Shown: positions 39,965 through 48,378, counted from the first letter of the stretch. The stretch: DNA of 64,000 nucleotides from Gemmatimonadota bacterium (GCA_003221035.1 QHUB01000010.1:1-64000); one strand, 5' to 3'. Made by a program: numbers and translations. Notes: a model not told the origin generated them from the letters alone.

Positions 39965-41401
39965 TCAGCGTACGAGGTCGACCCACCCCGCTTCGTTGGC
40001 GATGAGCGCGGCAGTACCGAGCGCATTGAACGCGACATGCCGCGGGAGGCCGCCCGTTTCGAGCGCTCCCGCGGGCGTGAGGGTTTGAGCGTCGAGAATC
40101 GCAATCCGGCCCGCGGTGCGGAGACTTGCATACACGGCGGACTGGTCCGGTGTCAGCGCGATTTCATCGACCGGCGTGCCCACAGTGCGCCGCGTGAGCT
40201 TGCCTGTGGGAACATGAATGAGGTCGAGCCAGCCGTCTTCGTTGCCGCAATACAGCCGCACACCGTCCCGGGAGATTGCGACGCCCAGCGGCCGGCCGCC
40301 GACTTCGTAGCGGTGCGTCACGCTGAGTGTGCGCGCATCGATCTCCAGAATCATGCCGGCCTTCCACGTGGGTACGAACACACGGCTGCCAGCCGGGTGC
40401 ACAACCAGTTCCGTCGTTGCGAGCGGCAGCGACATCGACCGGACGATCCGGCCGCCGTTTTCGGTCAACGCACAGACGCAGAGGCGGTCCAGATTGGTGG
40501 TGACGTACAGGGTACGGCCGTCCGGAGCCAGCGCGGCGCCGAGTGTGTCGCCTTCCATGGAGATTGAGCCGACCCGATGTGGCCACGCCAGGTCTACGAC
40601 TGCGACATCGTGCGTGAACTGATTCGTGACCCACGCGCGACCTCCAGTGGGTGCCACGATAACGCGGGTCGGCGCGACGCCGACGCGAATGGATCCGCTG
40701 GATGCCAATGGCTGAAGCTGTAGGCGCTCGAGAACCGCCGCGTGCAAACGCGTCAGCCACGCAGTGCCGTTGGGAGCGATCGAGACATCGAACGGGTATC
40801 CGGGCATACTCAAGCGCGAGGCGAGAATGCCACGAGGCTTTCCGGGTACTTCGCCGGCCGGATGCGAAGGAATGCGCGGTGCGCGGTCGCCAAGACCGCT
40901 GACGCCTGGATCCGCCCCTACAGCAAGTCGAGCTTCCGCCTCCCGCCGCCCCGTGGCCTGGAGATACGGCTGCAGGGCGAGGTGATGCATGGGGCGGTCT
41001 TTCCAGACGGCCTGGAAACGGAGGATGGCGCCGGCAATCCCGCCGCGCCGCACGCGCGACCACGGTGCGCCCATCAAACGGCGCACCAGTCGATAGCAGG
41101 TAGCGGGCTCGAGATGCGCCTGGCGCGCCAGATTCAGTAGTGAAGCGCCGGTTTGCTCCCACTGGAGCACCCAATAGAAGAGACGGGTCCAGGCCGCGAG
41201 CTCTTCGAGCGGCGGCAGACTCGCTCGCCTGAGCGTGCGGGCGACCTGATGACGAGTGCGCAGACCGAGGAAGATGGCGACATCGCCGGCGGGGGGCAGC
41301 AACCCATTCTTGCAGGCGAGCACGTCCACGACAGCACGTGCTTCACCTGCCAGCGACGGCAGCGCGACGTTCAGAGCCTTGGCGAGTGGAAGAAGCGCCA
41401 T
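39965..41401 (-). CDS. HTH DNA-binding domain fused to YncE-type beta-propeller
   Basis: 478 residues. The first ~125 form a helical DNA-binding part: LAAWTRLFYWVLQWEQTGAS and SLLNLARQAHLEPATCYRLV (helix-turn-helix, AraC-like in spacing), then RRLMGAPWSRVRRGG. After a Pro/Gly linker (about 160-200), seven YVTN/YncE-like blades follow: GYPFDVSIAPNGTAWLTRL, VIVAPTGGRAWVTNQFTHDV, GAALAPDGRTLYVTTNLDR, LVVHPAGSRVFVPTWKAG, GVAISRDGVRLYCGNEDG, IALTPDQSAVYASLRTAG, HVAFNALGTAALIANEAG. There is no signal peptide or membrane helix, so it should be cytoplasmic. The propeller may sense a ligand or protein that controls DNA binding. A palindrome precedes the gene. Confidence 0.85.
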   Translation of the reverse strand: MALLPLAKALNVALPSLAGEARAVVDVLACKNGLLPPAGDVAIFLGLRTRHQVARTLRRASLPPLEELAAWTRLFYWVLQWEQTGASLLNLARQAHLEPATCYRLVRRLMGAPWSRVRRGGIAGAILRFQAVWKDRPMHHLALQPYLQATGRREAEARLAVGADPGVSGLGDRAPRIPSHPAGEVPGKPRGILASRLSMPGYPFDVSIAPNGTAWLTRLHAAVLERLQLQPLASSGSIRVGVAPTRVIVAPTGGRAWVTNQFTHDVAVVDLAWPHRVGSISMEGDTLGAALAPDGRTLYVTTNLDRLCVCALTENGGRIVRSMSLPLATTELVVHPAGSRVFVPTWKAGMILEIDARTLSVTHRYEVGGRPLGVAISRDGVRLYCGNEDGWLDLIHVPTGKLTRRTVGTPVDEIALTPDQSAVYASLRTAGRIAILDAQTLTPAGALETGGLPRHVAFNALGTAALIANEAGWVDLVR

Positions 41402-41419
41402 TAATCCTTCACTCTAACT

Positions 41420-41437
41420 GTAGGGATTAATTCCTAC
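41420..41437. promoter_or_regulatory. Palindrome upstream of the HTH-propeller gene (candidate autoregulatory operator)
   Basis: GTAGGGATTAATTCCTAC is an 18-bp inverted repeat with one mismatched pair, 18 nt upstream of the ATG. The half-site GGATTA also appears at the start codon and in the motifs before the beta-helix genes. Confidence 0.5.
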
Positions 41438-41476
41438 CCAACGCAACCAATCAGTGCCGACCCTGTCAACTGGGAT

Positions 41477-42508
41477 TCAAACCAGGTCCGCCAATGCTCT
41501 TGCCACCGCGGTAGTACGCGCCTCACCGCCGAGATCAGGCGTGCGCGTTCTGCTTGCGAGCACGGTCCGCACGGCTTGCTTAAGATCGGCGCTGGCAGCG
41601 GGGTACCCGAGGTGCTCGAACATCAAACCGCCGGTCAACACCGCGGCAACAGGGTTGGCCACACCCTTACCCGCGATGGCTGGCGCCGACCCGTGCACCG
41701 GCTCGAACAGCGCATGGCGCCGGCCGGGGTGCAGATTTGCGCTCGCGGCCGTCCCTAGCCCCCCAACGAGCCCGGCACCGAGGTCGGAGAGGATATCTCC
41801 GTAAAGGTTATTGGTGACAATGACTTGAAATCGTTGGGGCTCTCGCACCAGTTCGAGCGCGAGCGCATCGACGTAGCGGTGCTCGGCCGTGAGCTCCGCA
41901 TACTCTCGCGCGATCGCCCTGAACTTGTCCTGCCAGATCCGGTGCGTTGGGATCGCGTTCGACTTGTCGCTCATGGTGACGCGGGTCTTGCCGTGTGCCT
42001 TGGCCCACTCGAAGGCCGCGCGGATGATCCGCTCGACGCCTTTGCCGGTGTTGACCTCCTCGGCGACGTGCTCATCGCCGCTCGAGCGGCCGCGGCCGAG
42101 GTATTGGCCCTCGGTGTTCTCGCGGAAGATGACAAAATCGATCGACCCCGGATTCCGCAGCGGTGTCAGATCGGGATGGAGCAGCTCAACGGGCCGGAAG
42201 TTGACGTAGAGGTCGAGCTTGAAGCGCAGACCGAGCAGGATGTCACGGGCGTGCTCGTTGCCTGGCACTCTGGGGTCGCCGAGGGCGCCGAGGAAGATGG
42301 CGTCAACGTCGTTCTGCAGACGCCGGAACGCCGCGTCCGGGAGCGTCTCTTTCGTCTTGAGATAGTGAGCTGCGGAGTACGGCAGCCGTTCCCAGCGGAT
42401 CGCGAAGGAGTGTTTCGCGGCCACGCGATCGAGAATCGGTATCGCGGCCTCGATGACCTCCGGACCGATCCCGTCTCCCGCGATGACCGCGACGGTGAAT
42501 GCCTTCAC
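41477..42508 (-). CDS. Isocitrate/isopropylmalate/tartrate dehydrogenase-family enzyme
   Basis: 343 residues from GTG 42508 (GTGA overlap with upstream gene). Beta-decarboxylating dehydrogenase: VAVIAGDGIGPEVIEAA, LDLYVNFRPVELL (substrate arginines), FRENTEGQYLGRG, VTMSDKSNAIPTHRIW, VTNNLYGDILSDLGAGLVGG and HALFEPVHGSAPAIAGKG (NAD site). The specificity helix RENTEGQYLG is closer to tartrate/D-malate dehydrogenase (TtuC/DmlA) than to LeuB (RELTGG), so a 2-hydroxy-dicarboxylate is likely, but isopropylmalate or homoisocitrate cannot be excluded. Confidence 0.88.
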   Translation of the reverse strand: MKAFTVAVIAGDGIGPEVIEAAIPILDRVAAKHSFAIRWERLPYSAAHYLKTKETLPDAAFRRLQNDVDAIFLGALGDPRVPGNEHARDILLGLRFKLDLYVNFRPVELLHPDLTPLRNPGSIDFVIFRENTEGQYLGRGRSSGDEHVAEEVNTGKGVERIIRAAFEWAKAHGKTRVTMSDKSNAIPTHRIWQDKFRAIAREYAELTAEHRYVDALALELVREPQRFQVIVTNNLYGDILSDLGAGLVGGLGTAASANLHPGRRHALFEPVHGSAPAIAGKGVANPVAAVLTGGLMFEHLGYPAASADLKQAVRTVLASRTRTPDLGGEARTTAVARALADLV

Positions 42509-43164
42509 TCGAACCCGGTCGGGCGGCCGCAGGCCAGACAGTACGCCCAACCCACGTCCAGCTCGCTCCCACAGCCCTGGCATTTCAGCTCGCCCTCGCG
42601 CGGCTGCCCGCAATGGGGGCAGAAGCGCGCCTCGCGGTTCGCGGGCAATACGCCGCCGCAGTACTCGCACTGATTCGGCGCCAGGGCATCCTTGGCCTTG
42701 GGGACGGCCGAGCGGAATGCCGCGGGCGGGGAGACTGGCAGGGGAACGGGATTCTCACCCGTCGTGTCGCTGAGCTCCATTTCGTCGTCCGAAGTCTGAG
42801 CTGACGGGGGCGCGTACGCGCGGTCGGCCTGCATCACCCGCTCGGCGGCGCGTCCGTTCACCATGATCTGCGCGTCGGGAAAGGTGCGGAAGTACGCCGG
42901 ATCGGGATTGATGGTGGCGATTTCGCGCTGCATCGCGTCGCGCACCGTCTCCGGCTCGAGCTGCACGTAGTTCCGCTCCCCCGCGAGCAGGCGCAGCACG
43001 GCCATCTCATAGTCCTGATGCGTCGCGACGTTCAACCGTGAGCGATTGGAGCGATACGGAACGAGGCGCTCGTACACGTCGGACGCAGGGAAGGGCACGG
43101 CCACGCGTGCCTCGCGCGCGAGCGCGCCGACGAGCAGGCCGAACAGCCGATCGAGCTCATCCAC
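42505..43164 (-). CDS. Double zinc-ribbon protein
   Basis: 219 residues. The N-terminal ~100 are helical and of unknown family (DELDRLFGLLVGALAREARV, YEMAVLRLLAGERNYVQLEP). A Pro-rich linker leads to two zinc ribbons with four Cys pairs: CEYCGG, CPHCGQ, CQGCGS and CLACGR. It probably acts as an adaptor or nucleic-acid/protein binder. It overlaps the dCMP deaminase gene by 8 nt and the dehydrogenase by 4. Confidence 0.8.
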   Translation of the reverse strand: MDELDRLFGLLVGALAREARVAVPFPASDVYERLVPYRSNRSRLNVATHQDYEMAVLRLLAGERNYVQLEPETVRDAMQREIATINPDPAYFRTFPDAQIMVNGRAAERVMQADRAYAPPSAQTSDDEMELSDTTGENPVPLPVSPPAAFRSAVPKAKDALAPNQCEYCGGVLPANREARFCPHCGQPREGELKCQGCGSELDVGWAYCLACGRPTGFE

Positions 43165-43639
43165 CGTTCCGCCACGCCCTCATCCATTTGTCATACAGCA
43201 CCGGGACGACGCCTCCCTGCTGCAGCACTTCGACGCCCGACGGATCGCGATACGCTTTGCGGTAGAACACGTGCGTGACGCCGGAGTTGATGATGAGCTT
43301 CGCGCACATCACGCAGGGCGATGCGCTCACGAAGACGACTTTGTCCCGCACGTTGCCCGGCGCTTTGACCAGGGCGTTCATCTCGGAGTGAATGCAGCCG
43401 CAATTCCCCGGCACCGCCGAGTCGCATTTGTTCGGCAGCCCGCGCGCGTTGCCGTTGTAGCCGATGGCCAGCACGTTCTCGAGCCGCTGATCGGTGACCA
43501 CCGTTCCCACTTGCAGGCGCAGACAGGTCGAGCGTTTGGCCAGCTCTTCCGCCATGCGCATGTACACCTCGTAGAGCGGGATCCTGTCGACGGCGACCGT
43601 TTGGTCGGACGCGACCAGGTGGTCTTTAGGCACGCTCAT
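43157..43639 (-). CDS. dCMP deaminase (cytidine/deoxycytidylate deaminase family)
   Basis: 160 residues from ATG 43639. Zinc ligands and catalytic Glu are in GCIHSEMNALVKA and VSASPCVMCAKLIINSG; VGTVVTDQRLENVLAIGYNGNARG is typical of ComEB/dCMP deaminases. It converts dCMP to dUMP, feeding thymidylate synthesis; thyX is also encoded in this window, about 12 kb away. Overlaps both neighbours. Confidence 0.92.
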   Translation of the reverse strand: MSVPKDHLVASDQTVAVDRIPLYEVYMRMAEELAKRSTCLRLQVGTVVTDQRLENVLAIGYNGNARGLPNKCDSAVPGNCGCIHSEMNALVKAPGNVRDKVVFVSASPCVMCAKLIINSGVTHVFYRKAYRDPSGVEVLQQGGVVPVLYDKWMRAWRNGG

Positions 43640-44204
43640 GCAGCTCCTTGTCGGGATCGAAGTCCACAAACTTGCCGCGCGCGCGCAGTTGCGCGAGCCA
43701 GGTATCGAAGCCGGATGGGATCAGGCCGTTGGAGCGCTGCTGCTGGTCGGCGGCGCGAATCGCGACGATGTTCGCGTATTCGTTTTTCACATGCTCGTTG
43801 TGCCCGCGCACCCAGCGCCAATCCACCGTATGGGCGCGCGCGACCTGGGCCAGCTTCTGCCAGAGATCCAAGTTCTCGAGCGCGCCGGTCTTCCGCCGCC
43901 AGCCGCGTGCTTCCCATCCCGGCAGCCACTCGGTCATCCCTTTGATGAGATACTCCGAGTCGGACACGAGCCGGACGTGGGCGTGTCCCCACTGCCGCCG
44001 GATCCATTCGAGCGTCCCGATCGCGCCGGCGAGCGCCATCTTGTTGTTGGTCGTCTGGGGCGAGCACTCGTAGAAATCCCAACGCGCGACGCTGTCGCCG
44101 GCCGGCGCTTCGACCAACGCGCCGTTCCCTCCGCGGCTCGGCTTGGTGGAGTCGTTGCCGAGACAGCTCTCGTCGGCGTGCACGAGCACAAATCGTCCCG
44201 TCAC
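43626..44204 (-). CDS. RNase HI-like protein with altered catalytic residues
   Basis: 192 residues from GTG 44204 (GTGA overlap). The RNase H fold is clear: VLVHADESCLGN, TTNNKMALAGAIGTLEWI, VRLVSDSEYLIKGMTEWLPGW, GWRRKTGALENLDLWQKL and VDWRWVRGHNEHVKNEYANIVA. By eye against E. coli RNase HI, Asp10 and Asp70 are kept, but Glu48 (RMEL) is Ala (KMAL) and Asp134 falls on Asn. It also has a ~30-residue C-terminal extension. It may be inactive or use other ligands; a canonical rnhA/rnhB would then be elsewhere. Confidence 0.85.
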   Translation of the reverse strand: MTGRFVLVHADESCLGNDSTKPSRGGNGALVEAPAGDSVARWDFYECSPQTTNNKMALAGAIGTLEWIRRQWGHAHVRLVSDSEYLIKGMTEWLPGWEARGWRRKTGALENLDLWQKLAQVARAHTVDWRWVRGHNEHVKNEYANIVAIRAADQQQRSNGLIPSGFDTWLAQLRARGKFVDFDPDKELHERA

Positions 44205-44950
44205 GGCTGGATCACCACCGGGATGTCCGTGTGCAGCAGGATATCTTCGGCGTGCGACACGGTGACGGCCTGGCGCTCGCCCACGTGCGCGCCCGCGAAC
44301 AGCGCATCGCACTGCGTGCGTGCGATGACGCGCGCGACGGCCTCCCCGGGGGTGCCGTGCTCGAGATGCGTGACGAATGCGACTCCCTGCAGCGACAACA
44401 GCGCCTCCGCTTCGCCCACCACCATGGTCCCCATGGCGGGATCGATCGTGGCGTGAATGATGTGCACCGTACTGTGCGTGACGCTCGAGAACCGCGCCAC
44501 CAGCTCGAGCGCCCGCCGCGCCGTCGCGCGGCCGTCGTAGGCGATGGCGCAGGAATTCATCGGCGACGGCTTACTCGCGCACACGATCACCGAGCGCTCG
44601 GCGATTCGGATCAGCGACGCCACGGTCTTTCCGACGCCCGCGGCGGGGGAGGAGCGCCCGCGGCGTCCGACCAGCACCGTATCGACGTCGCGCGCGAGCG
44701 CCGCAAGCTCCTCGTCAGGATGGCCGCGCCGGAGCACCGGCTCGGCTTTCAGGCCGGCATCGCGCACGCGCTCTTCTGCGCGCTGCAGCAGATCACCGGA
44801 ATCCGAAGCGCGCCGTCCGATTCCGTGCGTCTCCTGCACATGGGCCAACACGATCTTGGCCTTGAATCGCTGCGCGAGATGGACCGCCTGCTCGAGCGCT
44901 TCGTCGGCGTTGGGACTGCCGTCCAGACCTACGAGCATGCGAGTGAACAA
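44201..44950 (-). CDS. Tandem universal stress protein
   Basis: 249 residues with two UspA domains. Domain 1 (1-125): MLVGLDGSPNADEALEQAVHLA, VLVGRRGRSSPAAGVGKTVASLIRIAERSVIVC, holding the ATP-binding G-x2-G-x9-G(S/T)-like loop. Domain 2 (130-249) is weaker: CAIAYDGRATARRALELVAR and LFAGAHVGERQAVTVSHAEDILLHTDIPVVI. Probably a nucleotide-binding stress protein in the cytoplasm. Starts 30 nt after the small upstream gene. Confidence 0.9.
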   Translation of the reverse strand: MFTRMLVGLDGSPNADEALEQAVHLAQRFKAKIVLAHVQETHGIGRRASDSGDLLQRAEERVRDAGLKAEPVLRRGHPDEELAALARDVDTVLVGRRGRSSPAAGVGKTVASLIRIAERSVIVCASKPSPMNSCAIAYDGRATARRALELVARFSSVTHSTVHIIHATIDPAMGTMVVGEAEALLSLQGVAFVTHLEHGTPGEAVARVIARTQCDALFAGAHVGERQAVTVSHAEDILLHTDIPVVIQP

Positions 44951-44980
44951 TGGAGTCGGGAGCCGGGATTGAGGGCGATG

Positions 44981-45217
44981 CTAGGACAGCACCGCGAAGC
45001 TCTCCAGATCGCGCAACCGGAACGTGAGGACCTCGCCCGTCATGGGAAGCCGTCCCGCGAGGACATCATCGCGTCCGCTCGTCTCGAGGTGCTCGGCCAC
45101 AACGACATATTCGGTGCCGCGGCGCTTGAGCGCCACCCGGCGATGCTCCCGCACCGCGCGTTCCAGCGCATCGAGCGACTCCGGCGTCAGCGCGCGGAAT
45201 TCCCGAATCGTGGCCAT
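44981..45217 (-). CDS. Small hypothetical protein, 78 residues
   Basis: A single alpha/beta domain: MATIREFRALTPESLDALERAV, REHRRVALKRRGTEYVVVAEH, VLTFRLRDLESFAVL. It starts 6 nt after the selD stop and ends 30 nt before the stress protein start, so it is part of the operon. The helix-then-strands pattern is compact and charged; no family recognised. Confidence 0.7.
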   Translation of the reverse strand: MATIREFRALTPESLDALERAVREHRRVALKRRGTEYVVVAEHLETSGRDDVLAGRLPMTGEVLTFRLRDLESFAVLS

Positions 45218-45223
45218 GGCGGT

Positions 45224-46270
45224 CTAGCTCACCGAAATCGCGCCGGCGACGCCGCGCGTGATCCGGCCGATTTTCGCGGCGGCGGGTGTGCCCTCCCGCT
45301 CCAGCGCGGCGAGCAGCGCACTCGCGCGATCGGGATCGACAGCGATCAACAACCCACCGGACGTCTGCGCGTCGAACAGCAGCACCCGAACCGCCTCGGG
45401 GACGCCGTCGGCGATTTTCACGTGCGGCCCCAGCGCTTCGCGATTGCGCGTCGTGCCGCCCGGAATGGCGCCGCGCTGGGCCAGCTCGACGGCTTTGGGC
45501 AAGAGCGGTACGGCCGCCGCGGCGATCTCGGCCGCCATGCCGCTCGCGGCAAGCATGTTGTGGAGATGACCGAGCAGCCCAAACCCGGTGACGTCGGTGG
45601 CGGCGTGCACGCCACCGCCGGTGGCGCGCATGGCTCGTGCTGCGCCCGCGTTCAACGTGGCCATCGATTGCACCGCAGGCGCGATGTCGGCTGCGGTCGC
45701 CAGATCGCGTTTTAACGCGGTTGCGAGCACACCCGTACCGATCGGCTTGGTCAGTACCAGCACGTCGCCGGCGCGCGCGCGCGCGAGAGTGATGAGCCGG
45801 TTTGGATGTACTTCGCCGATCGCCACCATGCCGTACTTCGGCTCCGGATCGTCGATGGAATGGCCGCCGAGCACAAAGGCCCCGGCCTCTTTCGCGACAT
45901 CCGCGCCGCCCCGCAGCACGTCGCCGAGCAGCTCATAGGGAAGCGTGTCGCGCGGCCAGCCGACGAGATTCAATGCGAGCAGCGGCGTGCCGCCCATCGC
46001 GTAGACGTCCGAGAACGCGTTGGCGGCCGCGATCCGCCCGAAGTCATAGGCGTCATCGACGATCGGGGTGAAGAAATCGACGGTCGCGACAATCGCCCGA
46101 TCCGGCGTCAGTTGATACACGGCGGCGTCGTCCCGCGTCGCAGCGTCGACCAGGATGCGTGGATCGGAAATCGTCGGCACGTAGCGCAAGACCTGCGCCA
46201 ACTCGGCGGGGCCGAGCTTGCAGGCTCAGCCGGCGCCGTGCGAAAGCGCAGTCAGGCGAATAGTTGTCAT
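45224..46270 (-). CDS. selD: Selenide, water dikinase, itself a selenoprotein (in-frame UGA = Sec15)
   Basis: The track ORF starts at 46201, but the same frame continues across one TGA (46226-46228) to an ATG at 46270. The full 348-residue protein begins MTTIRLTALSHGAG-U-ACKLGP, matching E. coli SelD IRLTQYSHGAGCGCKISP with selenocysteine at the Cys17 position. The rest is standard: TVDFFTPIVDDAYDFGRIAAANAFSDVYAMGG is abbreviated here as TVDFFTPIVDD and NAFSDVYAMGG; also LVLTKPIGTGVL and TDVTGFGLLGHL. It makes selenophosphate from selenide and ATP. This implies a complete Sec-insertion machinery elsewhere in the genome. Operon with the 126-aa membrane protein and small ORF. Confidence 0.93.
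46191..46228 (-). promoter_or_regulatory. Candidate bacterial SECIS hairpin with the UGA of selD
   Basis: Immediately after UGA the RNA reads GCCUGCAAGCUCGGC, CCC, GCCGAGUUGGCGCAGGU. CUCGGC/GCCGAG, AA/UU and GCCUG/CAGGU pair into one stem with small bulges, in the position expected for SelB binding. The tight CCC apical loop is not the textbook G/U-containing loop, so the exact fold needs testing. Confidence 0.6.
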
Positions 46271-46287
46271 TGGTCCTGCGAAGATAG

Positions 46288-46668
46288 CTACGAAAGGCGC
46301 CAGGCGAGCAGCGCGCCCGCGATCACGTACCGGGCGAGATGAGCGCATGCCGCAGCCACGAGCGCGCGCTTCGGCGCCGGATTCTGCCCGATCGCGAACC
46401 ACTTTGGCACCGTCGCGAGCGCCCCGACCAGCAGAAACAGCAGCCACCATCCGCCGCTTCCGAGAGAATCGAACCACAGCGACGCGATCAACGTCAGGAG
46501 CAGCGCTTCGACGAGCCGCTCGACGAGCAGCCGCGACGAAACGCCGACGAGAAACTCCGCGTCGTCAGGGAGCGCGAGCCGGTAGAACAGATAATGGGTG
46601 GCAAACGTCGCGATTTCGAACCACGCGGCGACGACGATCGATGCGATGACAAGTCGCCCCAGCGTCAC
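46288..46668 (-). CDS. Small membrane protein, 126 residues
   Basis: Four hydrophobic segments (LVIASIVVAAWFEIATFATHYL, LVEALLLTLIASLWF, WWLLFLLVGALATVPKWFAI, ALVAAACAHLARYVIAGALLAW). GTG 46668 directly follows the TAG of the upstream gene, and its end is 17 nt from the selD start. No family recognised. Confidence 0.75.
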   Translation of the reverse strand: MTLGRLVIASIVVAAWFEIATFATHYLFYRLALPDDAEFLVGVSSRLLVERLVEALLLTLIASLWFDSLGSGGWWLLFLLVGALATVPKWFAIGQNPAPKRALVAAACAHLARYVIAGALLAWRLS

Positions 46669-48378
46669 CTACCGTGCTCCAGGATATCCCGGACCGCGAA
46701 GTCCCCGTCCCGGGCGCGCGCCCGTCATCTGGCCGCGCTTCAATACCATTTGCCCGTTCACGAACACGTATTCGATTCCGGCCGACGTTTGGTGCGGCTG
46801 CTCGAACGTGGCGCGATCGATCACCGTCGCCGGATTGAACACGGTGATGTCGGCAAACATGCCCGGCTTCACGAGCCCGCGATCCTTGAGACTGACGCGC
46901 TGCGCCGCGAGCGACGTCATCTTGCGCACCGCAAACTCGAGCGGAAACAGCTTGAGGTCGCGCGCATAGTGGCCGAGGATGCGCGGGAACGTCCCGTAGG
47001 CGCGCGGGTGCGCCGATTGCGTGCCGAGCGGCCCGTCGGGCGCCACGCCGCCGAAGTCGGTGTTCACGGCGACCCACCATTGCTTCATGGCGGCCTGCAC
47101 GTCGGGCTCGTCCATGATCGCGTAGACCGCGTCGGTGCGATGGCCGCCTTCGGCGAGGACGATGTCGAAGACCGTCTCGACGGTATCGCGATGGTGCAGC
47201 GCCGCGATTTGTGCCACGGTCTTGCCCTGCATGTACCGCAGCGAATCCTGGAACGTGCCGGTGATCAGCACGCCCGTGCCGCCGCCCGCCGCGACGAAGA
47301 AGCTTTCAGTCTCCGGGTTCACGATCTCATGGTGCAGGCGCGCGCGGGTCGCCGGATCGCGCAGCCGGATGAGCAGGGAGTCCCAGCCGCCGCTCTCGGC
47401 CCACGTGGGAATCGACGCGTCGAGCGACGTGGCTGCCCGGATGTAGGGGTATTGATCTGCCGTGACATCGAGACCCGCGGCGCGCGCAGAGTCGATCTTG
47501 GCGAGGATGCGCGGCATCTGACCCCAGCTGCGGCGTCCCGACAGCTTGAGATGCGACACCTCGGCCGGGATGTGTGCCTCCCGGGCGATGCGAAAGACTT
47601 CGTTGAGCGCTTCGTCGATGTGCTGGCCTTCGTCCCGCATATGCGACGCGTAGATCCCGCCGTGCCGGCTCGCCGCCTGCGAGAGCGCGATCAGCTCGTC
47701 GGTCTTGGAGTAGCTCGCCGGCGCATACTCGAGCGCCGTCCAGACCCCCAGGGCGCCCTGCGCCATCAGCGTATCGACGATGGCCGTCATGTGCGCGAGC
47801 TCGGCGGCGGTCGGCGCGCGGTTCTCGTTGCCGACCACGGCGAGCCGGACCTGGGTCGCGCCAACGAACGTGGCGATGTTGAGTGAGCTGCCCTGGCGTT
47901 CGAGCTGCGCGAAGTATCCGTTCAGGTCGCGCCAGTCTTCGCGGTAGTGCCACTTCTTCATCGCGTCGGAATCGCCGGCAGCGAGCTTGTCGGTCAGCGG
48001 GGCGACCGAACCGCCCTCACCCGTGACTTCCGTCGTGATGCCTTGCGTGATCTTGGAGAGCACGCGGTTGTCGATGAGGACATTCGTCTCCGATTGGCCC
48101 ATCATGTCGATGAACCCGGGCGCAACCACGAGTCCGCTGACGTCGACCGTGTCGCGCGCCGTCGCCGTGCCGAGAAAGCCGACGGCAGCGATGCGATCGC
48201 CCTTGAGCGCGACGTCACCGCGATAGCGCGGATTCCCGCTCCCGTCGATGATCCAGCCGTTTTTGAGGATGAGGTCGTAGGGTCCGGTACTTTGGGCCGG
48301 TGGACTCATGCCACAAGCGGTGCCTAATGAGAGGAGTACCAGATAGCCGATAGCGGATAGCCGCTCGCTCATTTCCAT
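46669..48378 (-). CDS. D-aminoacylase-like amidohydrolase lipoprotein lacking the HxH metal motif
   Basis: 569 residues, lipobox SLGTACGM. Overall an N-acyl-D-amino-acid deacylase (amidohydrolase) plan: LILKNGWIIDGSGNPRYRGDVALKGDRI, ITQGITTEVTGEGGS, GIYASHMRDEG, PAEVSHLKLSG and GMFADITVFNP. Where the family has GFIDxHxH it reads GFIDMMGQSETN, and the Cys ligand position reads TGEGG. The two later histidines (SHM, SHL) remain. It therefore cannot build the normal binuclear centre; a single-metal or altered reaction is possible. Overlaps the next upstream amidohydrolase by 10 nt. Confidence 0.87.
   Translation of the reverse strand: MEMSERLSAIGYLVLLSLGTACGMSPPAQSTGPYDLILKNGWIIDGSGNPRYRGDVALKGDRIAAVGFLGTATARDTVDVSGLVVAPGFIDMMGQSETNVLIDNRVLSKITQGITTEVTGEGGSVAPLTDKLAAGDSDAMKKWHYREDWRDLNGYFAQLERQGSSLNIATFVGATQVRLAVVGNENRAPTAAELAHMTAIVDTLMAQGALGVWTALEYAPASYSKTDELIALSQAASRHGGIYASHMRDEGQHIDEALNEVFRIAREAHIPAEVSHLKLSGRRSWGQMPRILAKIDSARAAGLDVTADQYPYIRAATSLDASIPTWAESGGWDSLLIRLRDPATRARLHHEIVNPETESFFVAAGGGTGVLITGTFQDSLRYMQGKTVAQIAALHHRDTVETVFDIVLAEGGHRTDAVYAIMDEPDVQAAMKQWWVAVNTDFGGVAPDGPLGTQSAHPRAYGTFPRILGHYARDLKLFPLEFAVRKMTSLAAQRVSLKDRGLVKPGMFADITVFNPATVIDRATFEQPHQTSAGIEYVFVNGQMVLKRGQMTGARPGRGLRGPGYPGAR

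Noticed and set aside
41440-41490. tRNA-like T-arm (GGTTTGAATCCCAG on the minus strand)
   Set aside because: It is the 3' end and stop codon of the dehydrogenase gene; no matching acceptor, D- or anticodon arms can be found.
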